Source of the DNA: Adhaeribacter aquaticus DSM 16391
GTDB lineage: Bacteria > Bacteroidota > Bacteroidia > Cytophagales > Hymenobacteraceae
DNA: 64,000 nucleotides
Direction of reading: 5' to 3'
Assembly: GCF_000473365.1 (NCBI RefSeq)
Contig: NZ_KI421517.1
Coordinates: forward strand, 1,199,363-1,263,362
Under the pieces are notes generated by a model. The model was not told the origin of the DNA. It searched no databases and saw only the letters and a list, made by a program, of their open reading frames with translations. Within the stretch, counting starts at the first letter, position 1; every line of letters begins with the position of its first letter. The translations under genes and the position numbers were made by a program. This document shows positions 17,052-27,655 of this stretch, in pieces.

Positions 17052-18848
17052 TTAAACCTGCTGTCTCAGCATAGTTTCGCGCTTCTCCAGCGCATTTTTT
17101 ATATCTTCGATTTCGCCTTTTGGTATAGCAGCGAGTAATGTACGCGTATAAGGATGCTGAGGATTAGTATAAATTGCTTCTGCTGTACCCGATTCTACAA
17201 TTTTACCTGCCTGCATGACTAAAATTTTATCAGCCATGAAACGGGCCACCGCTAAATCATGGGTAATAAATATATACGTAATCCCATATTCACGTTTCAG
17301 TTTATTTAATAAATTTAAAACTTGCGCCTGCACTGATACGTCCAGTGCCGAAACGGATTCATCACAAATAATGCATTTAGGTTCTAAAGCCAGCGCCCTG
17401 GCTATACTTATTCGTTGCCTTTGTCCACCAGAAAATTCGTGTGGATACCGGTGAAAATGTTCTGGCCCTAAATTTACTTTCTCTAATAATTCATACACTT
17501 TTTCCCTTCGCTCCTTTTCTGTTAGCAATACCTTATGCACACGCATCGGTTCTATTAAAGCATCGCCAATAGTTTGCATTGGGTTAAGCGAAGCATACGG
17601 ATCCTGAAAAATCATCTGAAAATTTTTACGGGTTTTCCGCATTGCCTCATCAGAAAGTCCGGCAATATTTAGATTATTAAAATAGATATTGCCTCCCGTT
17701 GGTTTTACCAAACGTAGTAAGGCCCGCCCAAGAGTAGTTTTCCCACAACCCGACTCGCCCACTAAAGCAATGGTTTCCTGCGGGAAAACACTAAAGCTTA
17801 CACCATCAACGGCTTTTATAAATTCTGAGGAGCGTGTGAATAATCCTTTCCGTATTGGAAAATAAACCTGTAGGTTATCAACGGTTAATATGGGCTTCTC
17901 CTGCTGCGGTTTTGGAGAAGAATCTGTCTCCTTAATAACAAATTCGGGTGTGGATATAGTTTCTTTTTTATAAATATTTCCACTAGCATCTACACCCATA
18001 AAATCACTTACAATGGGTAGATACTTTTTGCCTAATGATAATTTTGGTCGGCAGGCAAGTAAGGCCTGGGTATAAGGATGTTGTGGATTAGTAAATATTT
18101 CCATTACACCTCCTTGCTCTACCACCTTACCCTTATACATGACAATTACCCGGTCGGCTATTTCGGCTACAACACCTAGGTCATGGGTAATAAAAATAAT
18201 AGAAGTATTATTCTGAATCCGTAATTCATTCAGTAATTCCAGAATATGCGCCTGAACAGTTACATCTAAAGCCGTAGTTGGTTCATCTGCAATAACAACA
18301 GCTGGTTTACAGGCCATGGCCATGGCAATCATAACCCGTTGCTTTTGCCCTCCTGATATTTCGTGTGGATAAGCTTTGAATATTTTTTCTGGCCGAGGTA
18401 ATCTTACTCGTTCAAATAAGCTTAATGTACGTTCTTTGGCTTCTTGGTCTGTTAGTTTCTGGTGCCATATCAACACCTCAGCAACCTGACTTCCACAAGT
18501 AAAAACAGGATTCAAGGACGTCATGGGTTCCTGAAAAATCATGGAAATCTCATTTCCCCTAACCTTCTGTAGTTGCTTATCATTAAGTTGAAGCAAATCG
18601 ACCTGCCCAAAAGTATTAGATTGAAAGAAAATTTCGCCGCCAGCAATTTTACCAGGAGGTTGCTGAATTAATTGCATTATGGATAGCGAGGTAACTGATT
18701 TACCGGATCCCGATTCGCCTACTATGGCAATTGTTTCCTGGTGGTTTAAAGTAAAAGAAATATTATCTACCGCGGTCACGGCACCTCTGCCTGATAAGAA
18801 TCGGACCTCTAAATTCTTAACTTCCAGTAAGGGCTTTGATTTATTCAA
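17052..18848 (-). CDS. Peptide/nickel-type ABC transporter, fused double ATPase (DppD-DppF-like)
   Basis: A 598-residue protein carrying two complete ABC ATPase domains. Domain 1: Walker A GESGSGKS (44-51), signature ISGGQKQRV, Walker [13 protein letters not shown]. Domain 2: Walker A GESGCGKT (about 362-369), signature FSGGQRQRI, Walker [13 protein letters not shown]. Each ends with the oligopeptide-type HPYTQ/HPYTR motif. It energises import of short peptides or similar, with permeases and a binding protein that are not encoded nearby. It heads the rnr run. Confidence 0.92.
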   Translation of the reverse strand: MNKSKPLLEVKNLEVRFLSGRGAVTAVDNISFTLNHQETIAIVGESGSGKSVTSLSIMQLIQQPPGKIAGGEIFFQSNTFGQVDLLQLNDKQLQKVRGNEISMIFQEPMTSLNPVFTCGSQVAEVLIWHQKLTDQEAKERTLSLFERVRLPRPEKIFKAYPHEISGGQKQRVMIAMAMACKPAVVIADEPTTALDVTVQAHILELLNELRIQNNTSIIFITHDLGVVAEIADRVIVMYKGKVVEQGGVMEIFTNPQHPYTQALLACRPKLSLGKKYLPIVSDFMGVDASGNIYKKETISTPEFVIKETDSSPKPQQEKPILTVDNLQVYFPIRKGLFTRSSEFIKAVDGVSFSVFPQETIALVGESGCGKTTLGRALLRLVKPTGGNIYFNNLNIAGLSDEAMRKTRKNFQMIFQDPYASLNPMQTIGDALIEPMRVHKVLLTEKERREKVYELLEKVNLGPEHFHRYPHEFSGGQRQRISIARALALEPKCIICDESVSALDVSVQAQVLNLLNKLKREYGITYIFITHDLAVARFMADKILVMQAGKIVESGTAEAIYTNPQHPYTRTLLAAIPKGEIEDIKNALEKRETMLRQQV

Positions 18849-19175
18849 CTTAAATATGCAGTTTTTACTATTTTATCAAATGTAGGTATTATCGCTAATA
18901 ATTAATAGTACAGTACGTGCCGACAGATTTATCATTCAACTTTTATATAAGTTTATGCGCAATTTTATTATGCCTTTGCCTTGAATTTTTGACTTAGCTG
19001 CTTTTGGTTCCTTATAATAGCAGCCTGATAGTTAAGACAGGAACTCCTCCTTTTATTATGAATTAACCTTTTTACATCTATTTTGCCTTTTTACTTATTA
19101 ACCTGATTTTATCAAAGGGCATAAAAAAAGCGGGAGCTATTTCTAACTCCCGCTTTCTAATAATTAATATTGTTA
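18849..19175. other. Intergenic region, promoter side of the ABC gene
   Basis: About 327 bp. It holds the lspA terminator at its right end and, at 18877-18884, a TACATTTG box on the minus strand that could be a -7 element for the ABC gene, though no TTG is seen at the right distance. No ORF or RNA gene recognised. Confidence 0.5.
19127..19156 (-). terminator. Rho-independent terminator of lspA
   Basis: Perfect 10-bp stem (AAAGCGGGAG at 19127-19136 with 19147-19156); on the minus strand a T run follows directly. Confidence 0.9.
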
Positions 19176-19832
19176 TTAAGCTTCTACTTCAGCATTAGTA
19201 GTTTCTGCGTTAGTAGCTGGTCTTTCCACCACGGAATGCTTGTTTTCTTCTGGATGAAGACTACCAAAAAACTTTTGCTGGTTAAATAAAATTATGACTA
19301 CACCTATAAATATAGCTGAATCCGCTACATTAAAAATTGGCCACAACGACATAGCTTGTCCTCCTAACAATGGAATCCAATGGGGTACGATTCCCTCCCA
19401 GATGTCAAGGTAAAACATGTCGATAACCTGGCCATGAAACCAGGCTGAAGGGGCTCCGTAGGGAGCATTATCGAAGATAACCCCGTAAAAAATACTATCT
19501 ATTAAATTACCAATGGCACCGCCTAAAATTAAAGCTACGCACCAAATTAAGCCGGAATGTGCTTTATTTTTCCACAGGTAATACAGGTAATAACCTATAC
19601 CTACCATGGCCACTAAACGAAAAGAAGTAAGAATTAATTTTCCGTAACTAGAACCTAATTCTACTCCAAAAGCCATGCCTGGATTGGTGGTATAATGAAG
19701 CTTTGCCCAATCACCAATCAAGTGTACCTCACCAGGTAAACCCATTTCCATTTTAAAATGTACCAGCACTTTAACAGCCTGATCAATGGCAATAACTAGT
19801 AAGCTTAATAAATAATACTTTAAATATTTCAT
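19176..19832 (-). CDS. lspA: Lipoprotein signal peptidase (signal peptidase II)
   Basis: A 218-residue inner-membrane aspartyl protease, about 50 residues longer than the E. coli enzyme. The catalytic aspartates are D112 in GNLIDSIFYG and D171 in FNVADSAIF; the conserved N-terminal part has YTTNPGMAFG. Four membrane helices are evident. The extra length is a loop between D112 and D171 (with HGQVIDMFYLDIWEGIVPHW) and a polar C-terminal tail. It removes signal peptides from diacylglyceryl-prolipoproteins, of which this window encodes many. It lies 66 bp downstream of ileS, a common arrangement. Confidence 0.96.
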   Translation of the reverse strand: MKYLKYYLLSLLVIAIDQAVKVLVHFKMEMGLPGEVHLIGDWAKLHYTTNPGMAFGVELGSSYGKLILTSFRLVAMVGIGYYLYYLWKNKAHSGLIWCVALILGGAIGNLIDSIFYGVIFDNAPYGAPSAWFHGQVIDMFYLDIWEGIVPHWIPLLGGQAMSLWPIFNVADSAIFIGVVIILFNQQKFFGSLHPEENKHSVVERPATNAETTNAEVEA

Positions 19833-19898
19833 CCAATATGTTGAAAAGCTCAGCTCTTCCTTAAATTTAATTTTAAACCAAACTGTTATAAGCCAATA

Positions 19899-22800
19899 TT
19901 ATACCACTTCCAGTCTGGCGTCTAACGTAAACTCATCTATTTCTAAAGTAGTTCCGTTAGCAATTACTTCAGCAAACTGAATACGGATAGCCTGAGTTTC
20001 TTCCCGGATATATTGTTCAAATGAATTTACGGCGGCTGTCACTTCCGGATGGTTATTCTGCAGGAATATGGTAATCTTATCCTGCACATCCAGGCCAGTA
20101 TCCTTCCGTAAATTTTGGATACGGTTTACTATATCGCGGGCAATACCTTCTTGTTTTAACGCTTCGGTTAAGGTTATATCTAAGGCAACCGTTAATTTAC
20201 CTTCGGAGGCCACTAACCAGCCTGGTATATCTTCCGACATAATCTCTACATCTTCCGGCGTAATGGTAACGGTTTCTGTAGCTAATGCTAAAGCATAACT
20301 GTTCTCCCGTTCTAATTGCGCTATCTGATCCTGGTTCATGGTTTGAATGGCTGCCGCTACTTCTTTTAACCTTGGCCCGAAAACTTGACCTAAACGTTTA
20401 AAATTAGGTTTTATTTTCTTAACCAATACCCCGGAAGTATCATCTATGTACTCAATCGTCTTAACGTTTACTTCTGATTTTATCAAATCTGCTACGGCTT
20501 CTATTTGCGATCTGGATTTTTCATTCAGAATAGGAATTAAAATACGTGACAATGGCTGACGTACTTTAATAGTTTGCTTTTTCCGTAAAGAGTGCACCAA
20601 AGAAGATATAGTTTGCGCTAATTGCATCCGCTCTTCTAAATCGCCATCAATTGCACTTTCATCTACTTTCGGAAAATTAGCTAAATGCACAGATACTTCT
20701 GAGTGCTTACCTGAAACGGCGTTCAGATCCTGGAACAACTGATCCATGTAAAACGGTGCAACCGGCGCAGCTAATATTGCTATGGTTTCCAAACAAGTAT
20801 ACAGCGTTTGGTAAGCAGCAATTTTATCCTGGTTGTATTCTCCTTTCCAGAAACGCTTCCGGTTCAGGCGTACATACCAGTTACTTAAATCATCAGTCAC
20901 AAAATCCTGAATAGCCCGGGTAGCTTTAGTTGGATCATAATCGTTATAAGAAGCATCCACGCTAGCAACCAAACTATTTAGTTTAGAAATAACCCAACGA
21001 TCACTTTCCGTGCGGTTTGCTAACGGCACATCCAATTCACTAAAAGTGAAATTATCTAAATTAGCATACAGCGCAAAGAAAGAATACGTGTTATGCAAGG
21101 TACCAAAGAAACGACGTTGCACCTCTACTACACCATCGGTGTTAAACTTCAGGTTATCCCAAGGAGGCGCATTCGAAATCATGTACCAACGGGTAGCATC
21201 CGGTCCAAACTTTTGAATGGTGTCGAACGGATCCACGGCATTACCTAAGCGCTTGCTCATCTTGTTGCCGTTTTTATCCAGCACCAAACCGTTCGCCATT
21301 ACATTTTTAAAAGCCACACTGTCTTCCAGCATAACAGCAATTGCATGTAAGGTAAAGAACCAACCACGCGTCTGATCTACTCCTTCAGCAATAAAATCGG
21401 CCGGGAAGTTTTCACGGAATGTTTTTTGGTTCTCGAATGGATAATGCCACTGTGCATAAGGCATGGCTCCCGAATCAAACCAAACATCAATAAGGTCTGA
21501 CTCTCTGTGCATTGGCTTACCATTCGGACTTACTAAAACTATATTATCCACATACGGACGGTGCAGGTCCATAGAAGATACTTTAATAGGCGCTATTAAA
21601 CCAGCCGCTACCGATTTATATACCTCTTCCTGTAATTCCTCTACAGAACCGATACAGATTTCTTCGTCTCCATCTTCAGTCCGCCAAATTGGTAGAGGCG
21701 TACCCCAGTACCGTGAACGGGACAAATTCCAGTCTACTAAGTTCTCTAACCAGTTACCAAAACGGCCAGAACCGGTAGATTCAGGTTTCCAGTTAATGGT
21801 TTTATTCAGTTCTATCAACCGGTCTTTAACGGCAGTAGTTTTAATAAACCAGCTATCCAATGGGTAATAAAGAACTGGTTTATCAGTACGCCAGCAGTGT
21901 GGATAAGTATGCTCATACTTTTCTACTTTAAAGGCTTTATTATCCTCCTTTAACTTAATGGAAATCAAGACATCAGTAGACTTATAAGCCTTATCATTTT
22001 CGTCTTGTCCATCGTAGTTTTTCACATAGCGGCCGGCAAAATCAGTAATTTCTTTTACAAATTTACCTGTACGATCTACGATTGGGCTTACCTTACCCCA
22101 TTCGTCCGTAACCAATAAAGCAGGAATATTATTCTGCGCTGCTACCCTAAAGTCATCGGCACCAAATGTGGGCGCAATGTGTACAATACCGGTACCATCT
22201 TCGGTTGTAACAAAATCACCGATGATTACTCTAAAAGCAGGTTCTTCGGGTTGTACATAAGGCAACAATTGCTCGTATTCTACTCCTTCTAAATCTTTAC
22301 CAGTGTATTCAGCTATTACTTTAAAAGGAATCAGTTTATCACCCGGCTTGTAATCTTCAATAGCTAATTCAGCAGCTTTATCAGTGAAGTACCGCTTCAC
22401 CAGATCTTTAGCTAATATTACTGTAACAGGCTCAAAGGTATATTGATTAAACGACCGGACTTTTACATAGCGAATATTTTTACCAACTGCTAAAGCCGTG
22501 TTGGCTGGCAAAGTCCAGGGAGTGGTTGTCCATGCTAAGAAATAAACAGGTGCATCATTCTCTTCATTGAATAAGAAGGTAGATTTGTCGTTTTGTTTAA
22601 CTTTAAACTGAGCTACTATGGTGGTATCTTTCACCATTTTATAAGTACCTGGCTGGTTCAGCTCATGGGAACTTAAACCTGTACCAGCAGCCGGAGAGAA
22701 CGGTTGAATAGTATAACCTTTATACAGATAGCCTTTGTTGTAAAGCTTTTTCAACAAAGCCCAAACCGATTCAATATAATCGTTCTCAAACGTGATATAA

Positions 22801-23240
22801 GGATTATTCAGATCAACCCAATATCCCATTTTTTCGGTTAAATCATCCCATTGACTTTTAAAGCGCATTACCGTTTCACGGCAACGAGCATTATAATCTT
22901 CAATAGAGATTTTTTTACCGATATCTTCTTTTGTAATTCCTAGTTCTTTTTCAACCTGTAGTTCAATTGGTAAACCATGCGTATCCCAACCACCTTTGCG
23001 GTTTACCTGGTAACCTTTTAAAGTTTTATAGCGGCAGAAAATATCTTTTACCGCCCGTGCCATTACGTGGTGAATACCTGGCGCTCCATTTGCTGAAGGA
23101 GGTCCCTCATAGAAAACAAATGGTTTATGTCCTTCCCGTGTGGTGATAGACTTTTCGAAAATATTATTCTTCTTCCAGTACGCTAATATATCGGCTCCCA
23201 CCTTAGCGTAATCCAGATTTTTATACTCGTTGTACTTCAC
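19899..23240 (-). CDS. ileS: Isoleucyl-tRNA synthetase, IleRS2-like, with GXHH signature
   Basis: A 1113-residue class I synthetase charging tRNA-Ile. The Rossmann fold begins near residue 45; the usual HXGH motif reads G55-I56-H57-H58 (in PSANGAPGIHHVMARAVKD), and the KMSKS loop is KMSKR near residue 658. CP1 editing and the anticodon-binding helical domain are present at normal length. The long C-terminus without an obvious Cys4 zinc finger and KMSKRLGNAVDP fit the eukaryote-like IleRS2 type. The GXHH swap is described for some IleRS2 enzymes and tied to very high mupirocin resistance. Confidence 0.97.
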   Translation of the reverse strand: MKYNEYKNLDYAKVGADILAYWKKNNIFEKSITTREGHKPFVFYEGPPSANGAPGIHHVMARAVKDIFCRYKTLKGYQVNRKGGWDTHGLPIELQVEKELGITKEDIGKKISIEDYNARCRETVMRFKSQWDDLTEKMGYWVDLNNPYITFENDYIESVWALLKKLYNKGYLYKGYTIQPFSPAAGTGLSSHELNQPGTYKMVKDTTIVAQFKVKQNDKSTFLFNEENDAPVYFLAWTTTPWTLPANTALAVGKNIRYVKVRSFNQYTFEPVTVILAKDLVKRYFTDKAAELAIEDYKPGDKLIPFKVIAEYTGKDLEGVEYEQLLPYVQPEEPAFRVIIGDFVTTEDGTGIVHIAPTFGADDFRVAAQNNIPALLVTDEWGKVSPIVDRTGKFVKEITDFAGRYVKNYDGQDENDKAYKSTDVLISIKLKEDNKAFKVEKYEHTYPHCWRTDKPVLYYPLDSWFIKTTAVKDRLIELNKTINWKPESTGSGRFGNWLENLVDWNLSRSRYWGTPLPIWRTEDGDEEICIGSVEELQEEVYKSVAAGLIAPIKVSSMDLHRPYVDNIVLVSPNGKPMHRESDLIDVWFDSGAMPYAQWHYPFENQKTFRENFPADFIAEGVDQTRGWFFTLHAIAVMLEDSVAFKNVMANGLVLDKNGNKMSKRLGNAVDPFDTIQKFGPDATRWYMISNAPPWDNLKFNTDGVVEVQRRFFGTLHNTYSFFALYANLDNFTFSELDVPLANRTESDRWVISKLNSLVASVDASYNDYDPTKATRAIQDFVTDDLSNWYVRLNRKRFWKGEYNQDKIAAYQTLYTCLETIAILAAPVAPFYMDQLFQDLNAVSGKHSEVSVHLANFPKVDESAIDGDLEERMQLAQTISSLVHSLRKKQTIKVRQPLSRILIPILNEKSRSQIEAVADLIKSEVNVKTIEYIDDTSGVLVKKIKPNFKRLGQVFGPRLKEVAAAIQTMNQDQIAQLERENSYALALATETVTITPEDVEIMSEDIPGWLVASEGKLTVALDITLTEALKQEGIARDIVNRIQNLRKDTGLDVQDKITIFLQNNHPEVTAAVNSFEQYIREETQAIRIQFAEVIANGTTLEIDEFTLDARLEVV

Positions 23241-23622
23241 GATTTTCGAATCTTAATTTTAACTTATATCTGCTCGAGTAATCCTTAATTTTAATACTCC
23301 TCGTCTTAGCTCTAAATGCTGAATAACATTTTACTTCTAATCTCAGGTGTTTTTATAATAAGATTTTAGCACCTTAATGTAAATTCCTGCAAAAGTAACA
23401 AAACAGAAGTAGAAAACCGAAGAAGTAAGAAGGTAATGCTGGCCACCTGAAAGTTATTTAAGGAATTAACAATTTTTTGATATTTTTTCAGATACACCAT
23501 ACATTATTTTAAAAAGAAGGGCGTTAGTTGTAAATCTTAATAGCTTTTAGAGCAGAAGGGTATTATAATTACAGGAAGCTATTACCTTTGCCTTACGAAT
23601 TACTTTATTTTTAACGTTAACT
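23241..23622. other. Divergent intergenic region
   Basis: About 382 bp between the divergent ileS and lipoprotein genes, so it holds both promoters. TACTTTTG on the minus strand (23390-23397) and TACCTTTG on the plus strand (23583-23590) match TAnnTTTG, but neither has a well-spaced TTG. No tRNA, T-box or ORF recognised. Confidence 0.45.
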
Positions 23623-24252
23623 ATGGAAAACTTACGCTTAAATAAGTTCGCTTTTTTACCTCTGCTCCTCCTGATTTTTGTTTCTTCTTGTTCCAGCCCG
23701 AAACAAGTATTTTATTTTCAAAATGCACCGGCTGTCGCTAAAACAGCAAGCAAACCTACACCGCCAGAACCGGTGTATACAGCCAGTACTTCCCTGACTT
23801 TACCAGATTTACCAGTTACCAATCTTTTAAACAGTAATGAAGAAGCCACGGCCGTTAAAACAATGAGCAAAAAAGAACTTCGTAAATTTGTAAAACAGAC
23901 TTTACGGGATTTAAAAGATTCTGTAAGAACCAGCCCAGCGGCTGATAAACGTGTTTCTGTTTCGGCCAACCGTGACCGGTTAGGGCAATTACAAGCCGAC
24001 GTAGCAAATGTTAAAAATTCGGTTCGGGTACAGAAGGATGCAAAAAAAGTAACACTTGACATGAAACAACCCACTACCAATCTTTCGCAAAATGAAATGA
24101 TTTTACTTGGTATAGCAGCTCTCCTGGTGTTAATTATTTTGCTTTCTTTACCTGTATTAGGCACCATTCTAGGTGTGGTTTTAGCCTTAGGTATTATAGC
24201 CCTTGCAGTAGCTTTATTGCTGGGAGTTATAGAAATAAATGGTTTTAACTAA
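23623..24252 (+). CDS. Putative lipoprotein with C-terminal membrane helices
   Basis: A 209-residue protein. It has a lipoprotein signal (LLLLIFVSSC at residues 15-24), a Pro/Thr-rich linker, a basic helical segment (KKELRKFVKQTLRDLKDSV), and at the C-terminus residues 155-205 two strongly hydrophobic helices (ILLGIAALLVLIILLSL; VVLALGIIALAVALLLGV). The mix of a lipid anchor with a C-terminal helical hairpin is unusual. The family is not recognised. It ends at a strong bidirectional terminator. Confidence 0.75.
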   Translation: MENLRLNKFAFLPLLLLIFVSSCSSPKQVFYFQNAPAVAKTASKPTPPEPVYTASTSLTLPDLPVTNLLNSNEEATAVKTMSKKELRKFVKQTLRDLKDSVRTSPAADKRVSVSANRDRLGQLQADVANVKNSVRVQKDAKKVTLDMKQPTTNLSQNEMILLGIAALLVLIILLSLPVLGTILGVVLALGIIALAVALLLGVIEINGFN

Positions 24253-24373
24253 ATGTTTATTTTTTATAAAAACAACTGATTATTAATCAGTTAAAAACTT
24301 AATAAAATAGAACAAGCAAGTATTACCCACAATATTTGCGGAGTATATAGTTTAGCTTATTAACATAATTTAG

Positions 24374-24423
24374 TAAAGCAAAAAGAGCCGCTGGAATAAT
24401 TTCCAGCGGCTCTTTTTGCTTTA
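24374..24423. terminator. Very strong bidirectional terminator
   Basis: A perfect 23-bp stem (24374-24396 with 24401-24423, core GAGCCGCTGGAA) with a 4-nt TAAT loop, T runs on both strands, placed between the convergent lipoprotein and glyS genes. Confidence 0.93.
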
Positions 24424-24436
24424 TATTTACTAGTAC

Positions 24437-25939
24437 TTAAAGTTTTTCGAATATTCTTTTAAAGCTAACGGCATCCCCAATAATTTGGCGAAGCTGGCTG
24501 ATTGGCACCCGTTGCTGTTCCCGCGTATCGCGGTCACGAATGGTTACAGTATTATTTTCCAAGGATTCATAATCCACAGCTATACAGTAAGGGGTACCTA
24601 TTAAATCCTGACGGGTATAACGCTTTCCTATCGCATCCCGCTCTTCATAAATTATATTAAAGTCGTATTTCAGGTCATCAAAAATTTGCTGCGCTTTTTC
24701 CGGCAAACCATCTTTGCGTACCAGCGGGAATATTGCTGCCTTTACCGGGGCTATAGCCGGATGTAATTTCAAGAAAGTACGGGTTTTAACAGCATCGCCT
24801 TCTGTAACCTCTTCCTCCGTATACGCATTACACAGCACCATTAAAAAAGCCCTATCGGCACCAATAGAAGTTTCTACTACATAAGGTACATAATTACCGT
24901 ATGGTTTGCCTTCTTCGTTCAGATCATTATCAAAGTATTGTTGTTTTTTCCGGCTTAATTCCTGATGTTGGGTTAAATCAAAAGCGGTACGCGAGTGAAT
25001 ACCTTCTACTTCTTTATTACCAAATGGGAATTCATATTCAATATCAACGGCTGCATTAGCATAATGCGCTAATTTTTCATGATCATGGAAACGCAGCTTT
25101 TCGGCTGGAATACCTAAGGCCTGGTGCCATTTAATACGGATTTCTTTCCATTTATTATACCATTCCATTTCGGTGCCAGGTCGCACAAAGAATTGCATTT
25201 CCATTTGTTCAAATTCGCGCATCCGGAAAATAAACTGGCGAGCAACAATTTCATTCCGGAAAGCTTTACCAATTTGGGCAATACCAAAAGGTATTTTCAT
25301 CCGGCCGGTTTTTTGCACATTAAGGAAATTTACAAAAATACCCTGAGCTGTTTCAGGACGTAAATATATAGTGCTGGCATCTTCTGCTACTGAACCAACT
25401 TGCGTAGAAAACATTAAGTTAAACTGGCGCACTTCTGTCCAGTTGGCTGTGCCCGAAACAGGGCACGTAATATTTTCAGCTATTATTAATTCCTGTACTC
25501 CTTGTAAATCTTCGGCTTCCAGCAAACGCGCCAGGGCTTTGACTAACTCCTGTCCTTTCTCAGCATTTCCCTCTTTTTCGTATTGAGCAGCTCTTTCTTC
25601 CACCAACACGTCAGCACGGTATCTCTTTTTCGAATCTTTGTTATCAATCATCGGGTCATTAAAAGAATCAATATGACCAGAGGCTTTCCAGGTAAGCGGA
25701 TGCATAAAAATGGAGGCATCTATCCCAACCACGTTTTGGTTCAGTTGGGTCATACATTTCCACCATAGATTTTTGATGTTATTTTTAAGCTCTACTCCAT
25801 TTTGCCCATAATCATAAACGGCTTGCAAGCCATCGTATATTTCACTGGAAGGGAATACAAAGCCGTATTCTTTGGCATGTGAAATAATATCTTTTAATTG
25901 CGTAGATTCTAATGAGTTTTTTTCTGATTGTGTTGCCAT
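24437..25939 (-). CDS. glyS: Glycyl-tRNA synthetase, dimeric alpha2 type
   Basis: A 500-residue class II synthetase of the single-chain type (as in eukaryotes, archaea and Gram-positives), not the alpha2beta2 enzyme of E. coli. Marks include YGFVFPSSEIYDGLQAVYDYG at the start, YLRPETAQGIFVNF, IGKAFRNEIVARQFIFRMREFEQMEMQFFV (motif 2 region) and ETSIGADRAFL (motif 3). An anticodon-binding domain fills the last 110 residues. Glycine acts as its substrate with ATP and tRNA-Gly. It is monocistronic. Confidence 0.97.
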   Translation of the reverse strand: MATQSEKNSLESTQLKDIISHAKEYGFVFPSSEIYDGLQAVYDYGQNGVELKNNIKNLWWKCMTQLNQNVVGIDASIFMHPLTWKASGHIDSFNDPMIDNKDSKKRYRADVLVEERAAQYEKEGNAEKGQELVKALARLLEAEDLQGVQELIIAENITCPVSGTANWTEVRQFNLMFSTQVGSVAEDASTIYLRPETAQGIFVNFLNVQKTGRMKIPFGIAQIGKAFRNEIVARQFIFRMREFEQMEMQFFVRPGTEMEWYNKWKEIRIKWHQALGIPAEKLRFHDHEKLAHYANAAVDIEYEFPFGNKEVEGIHSRTAFDLTQHQELSRKKQQYFDNDLNEEGKPYGNYVPYVVETSIGADRAFLMVLCNAYTEEEVTEGDAVKTRTFLKLHPAIAPVKAAIFPLVRKDGLPEKAQQIFDDLKYDFNIIYEERDAIGKRYTRQDLIGTPYCIAVDYESLENNTVTIRDRDTREQQRVPISQLRQIIGDAVSFKRIFEKL

Positions 25940-26190
25940 AACTGCAAATATATTATGCCCTTTCCGGTCTGGAAAGTAAAAGATGCGAATTTACATTTAT
26001 CTTTTTCATTTTTAACTTATTAAAATTATTTACGTCTAATGACTATTTATTTTAAATTAAAAAAGAATGGATTTCTACCGTATAATGGTACAATAAATTA
26101 CACTTTTTGTTAACGATTTAATAAATTCTTTACCTAAAGCAGAATCTTTTCCTTTACATTTGAACCTAAATTGGACTAATTATAACCTTT

Positions 26191-27597
26191 ATGTTTGGAT
26201 TACCCCCAGAGCTACTATTTCTATTAATCTTATGCTTAGTAGCAGCCTGTGCTTTTGAATTCGTAAATGGTTTTCATGACACAGCAAACGCAGTTGCTAC
26301 TGTAATTTATACCAATGCCCTTCGTCCCTGGGTAGCGGTAGTTTGGTCAGCGTTCTGGAATTTTATTGGTGTATTTGCCGGTGGTATTGGTGTTGCCATG
26401 GGTATTGTTTATTTATTACCAATAGAAGCCCTCATTGATCAAAACATTTATCATGGTATAGCCATGATTGGTGCTTTATTATTGAGTGCCATTATCTGGA
26501 ACCTGGGCACCTGGTACTATGGTTTACCTTCCTCCAGTTCTCACACCCTTATTGGTTCTATTCTGGGAGTTGGAATTGCTTTTTCGCTTCTGCCAGATAA
26601 CACTTCTGGTGCTGCCGTAAACTGGGACGAGGCAATAAAAACCGGAATGTCGTTAATTGTTTCACCGCTTCTGGGTTTTACCTTAACCGTAATTTTAATG
26701 TTCCTGCTTAAGCGGTTCGTTAAAAACAAAACTATTTTTAAGGAGCCGCACAAACGCAAGCCACCTCCCCTATGGATCCGGTTAATATTAGTTTTAACCT
26801 GTACATTGGTAAGTTTCTTCCACGGTTCTAACGACGGACAAAAAGGTGTAGGATTAGTAATGCTTATTCTTATTGGTATTGTTCCTTTCCATTATGCTTT
26901 AGACCGTAAAAAAGATCCGATAGCTATTGTGCAATCTATTAATCAGGTAGACCAGGTTATAGGCAAAATTGATACAACTAATTTATCTTCTACTGATTTA
27001 AGATATATTAACTCTGCTCAGGGCAATATTGCTCAGATGCAGCAACTATTCCAATCATCAGGCAATTTGCATGCCTTGCCAGACAAGAGTAAGTTTTTAG
27101 TACGTAAAAATATACTTCTCCTAAATAAGGATTCAGAAGCATTATTAAAGAGCCCCGATGTTTCATTAAGTATGGCCGATCGGGAGCTTATAACTTCTAA
27201 TGTTAAAGGTTTACGTTCTTATACCGATTATGCCCCTACCTGGGTAATTTTTATGATTGCCTTGTCTTTGGGTATTGGTACTATGATCGGCTGGAAACGG
27301 ATTGTAAAAACAATTGGCGAGAAAATTGGTAAAGAGCACTTAACTTATGCGCAGGGAGCATCCGCTGAATTAATGGCGGCAGGTGTTATTGGTTTCTCTA
27401 CGTTTGTATTTAAACTGCCTGTGAGTACTACGCATATCTTATCTTCTGGTATTGCCGGTAGTATGGTAGCAAACCGTGGAGTTAAAAACCTTAATCCAAG
27501 TACAGTAAGAAACATTGCTTTGGCCTGGGTTTTAACCTTACCAGTATCCATGTTTTTAGCAGGAACCTTTTTCCTTTTGTTCCGCTGGATGCTTTAA
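26191..27597 (+). CDS. PiT-family inorganic phosphate transporter
   Basis: A 468-residue inner-membrane protein with the two inverted PHO4 repeats: FEFVNGFHDTANAVATVIYTNAL near residue 22 and FFHGSNDGQKGVGLVML near 210, plus a last copy GVIGFSTFVFKLPVSTTHILSSGIAG near 400. Between repeats (about residues 240-345) is a soluble helical insert that could be regulatory. It imports phosphate with protons or sodium; no PhoU-type gene adjoins it, as would be common. A TACATTTG box lies at 26155-26162. Confidence 0.93.
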   Translation: MFGLPPELLFLLILCLVAACAFEFVNGFHDTANAVATVIYTNALRPWVAVVWSAFWNFIGVFAGGIGVAMGIVYLLPIEALIDQNIYHGIAMIGALLLSAIIWNLGTWYYGLPSSSSHTLIGSILGVGIAFSLLPDNTSGAAVNWDEAIKTGMSLIVSPLLGFTLTVILMFLLKRFVKNKTIFKEPHKRKPPPLWIRLILVLTCTLVSFFHGSNDGQKGVGLVMLILIGIVPFHYALDRKKDPIAIVQSINQVDQVIGKIDTTNLSSTDLRYINSAQGNIAQMQQLFQSSGNLHALPDKSKFLVRKNILLLNKDSEALLKSPDVSLSMADRELITSNVKGLRSYTDYAPTWVIFMIALSLGIGTMIGWKRIVKTIGEKIGKEHLTYAQGASAELMAAGVIGFSTFVFKLPVSTTHILSSGIAGSMVANRGVKNLNPSTVRNIALAWVLTLPVSMFLAGTFFLLFRWML

Positions 27598-27622
27598 TTA
27601 TAGCTTATAAAAAATAGTTAAA

Positions 27623-27655
27623 ATAAAAAAGCCGCTTGTAAAGCGGCTTTTTTAT
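27623..27655. terminator. Terminator after the phosphate transporter
   Basis: Perfect 15-bp stem (ATAAAAAAGCCGCTT at 27623-27637 with 27641-27655), 3-nt loop and T run. Its mirror T run may also serve the minus-strand gene ending at 27779. Confidence 0.9.
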
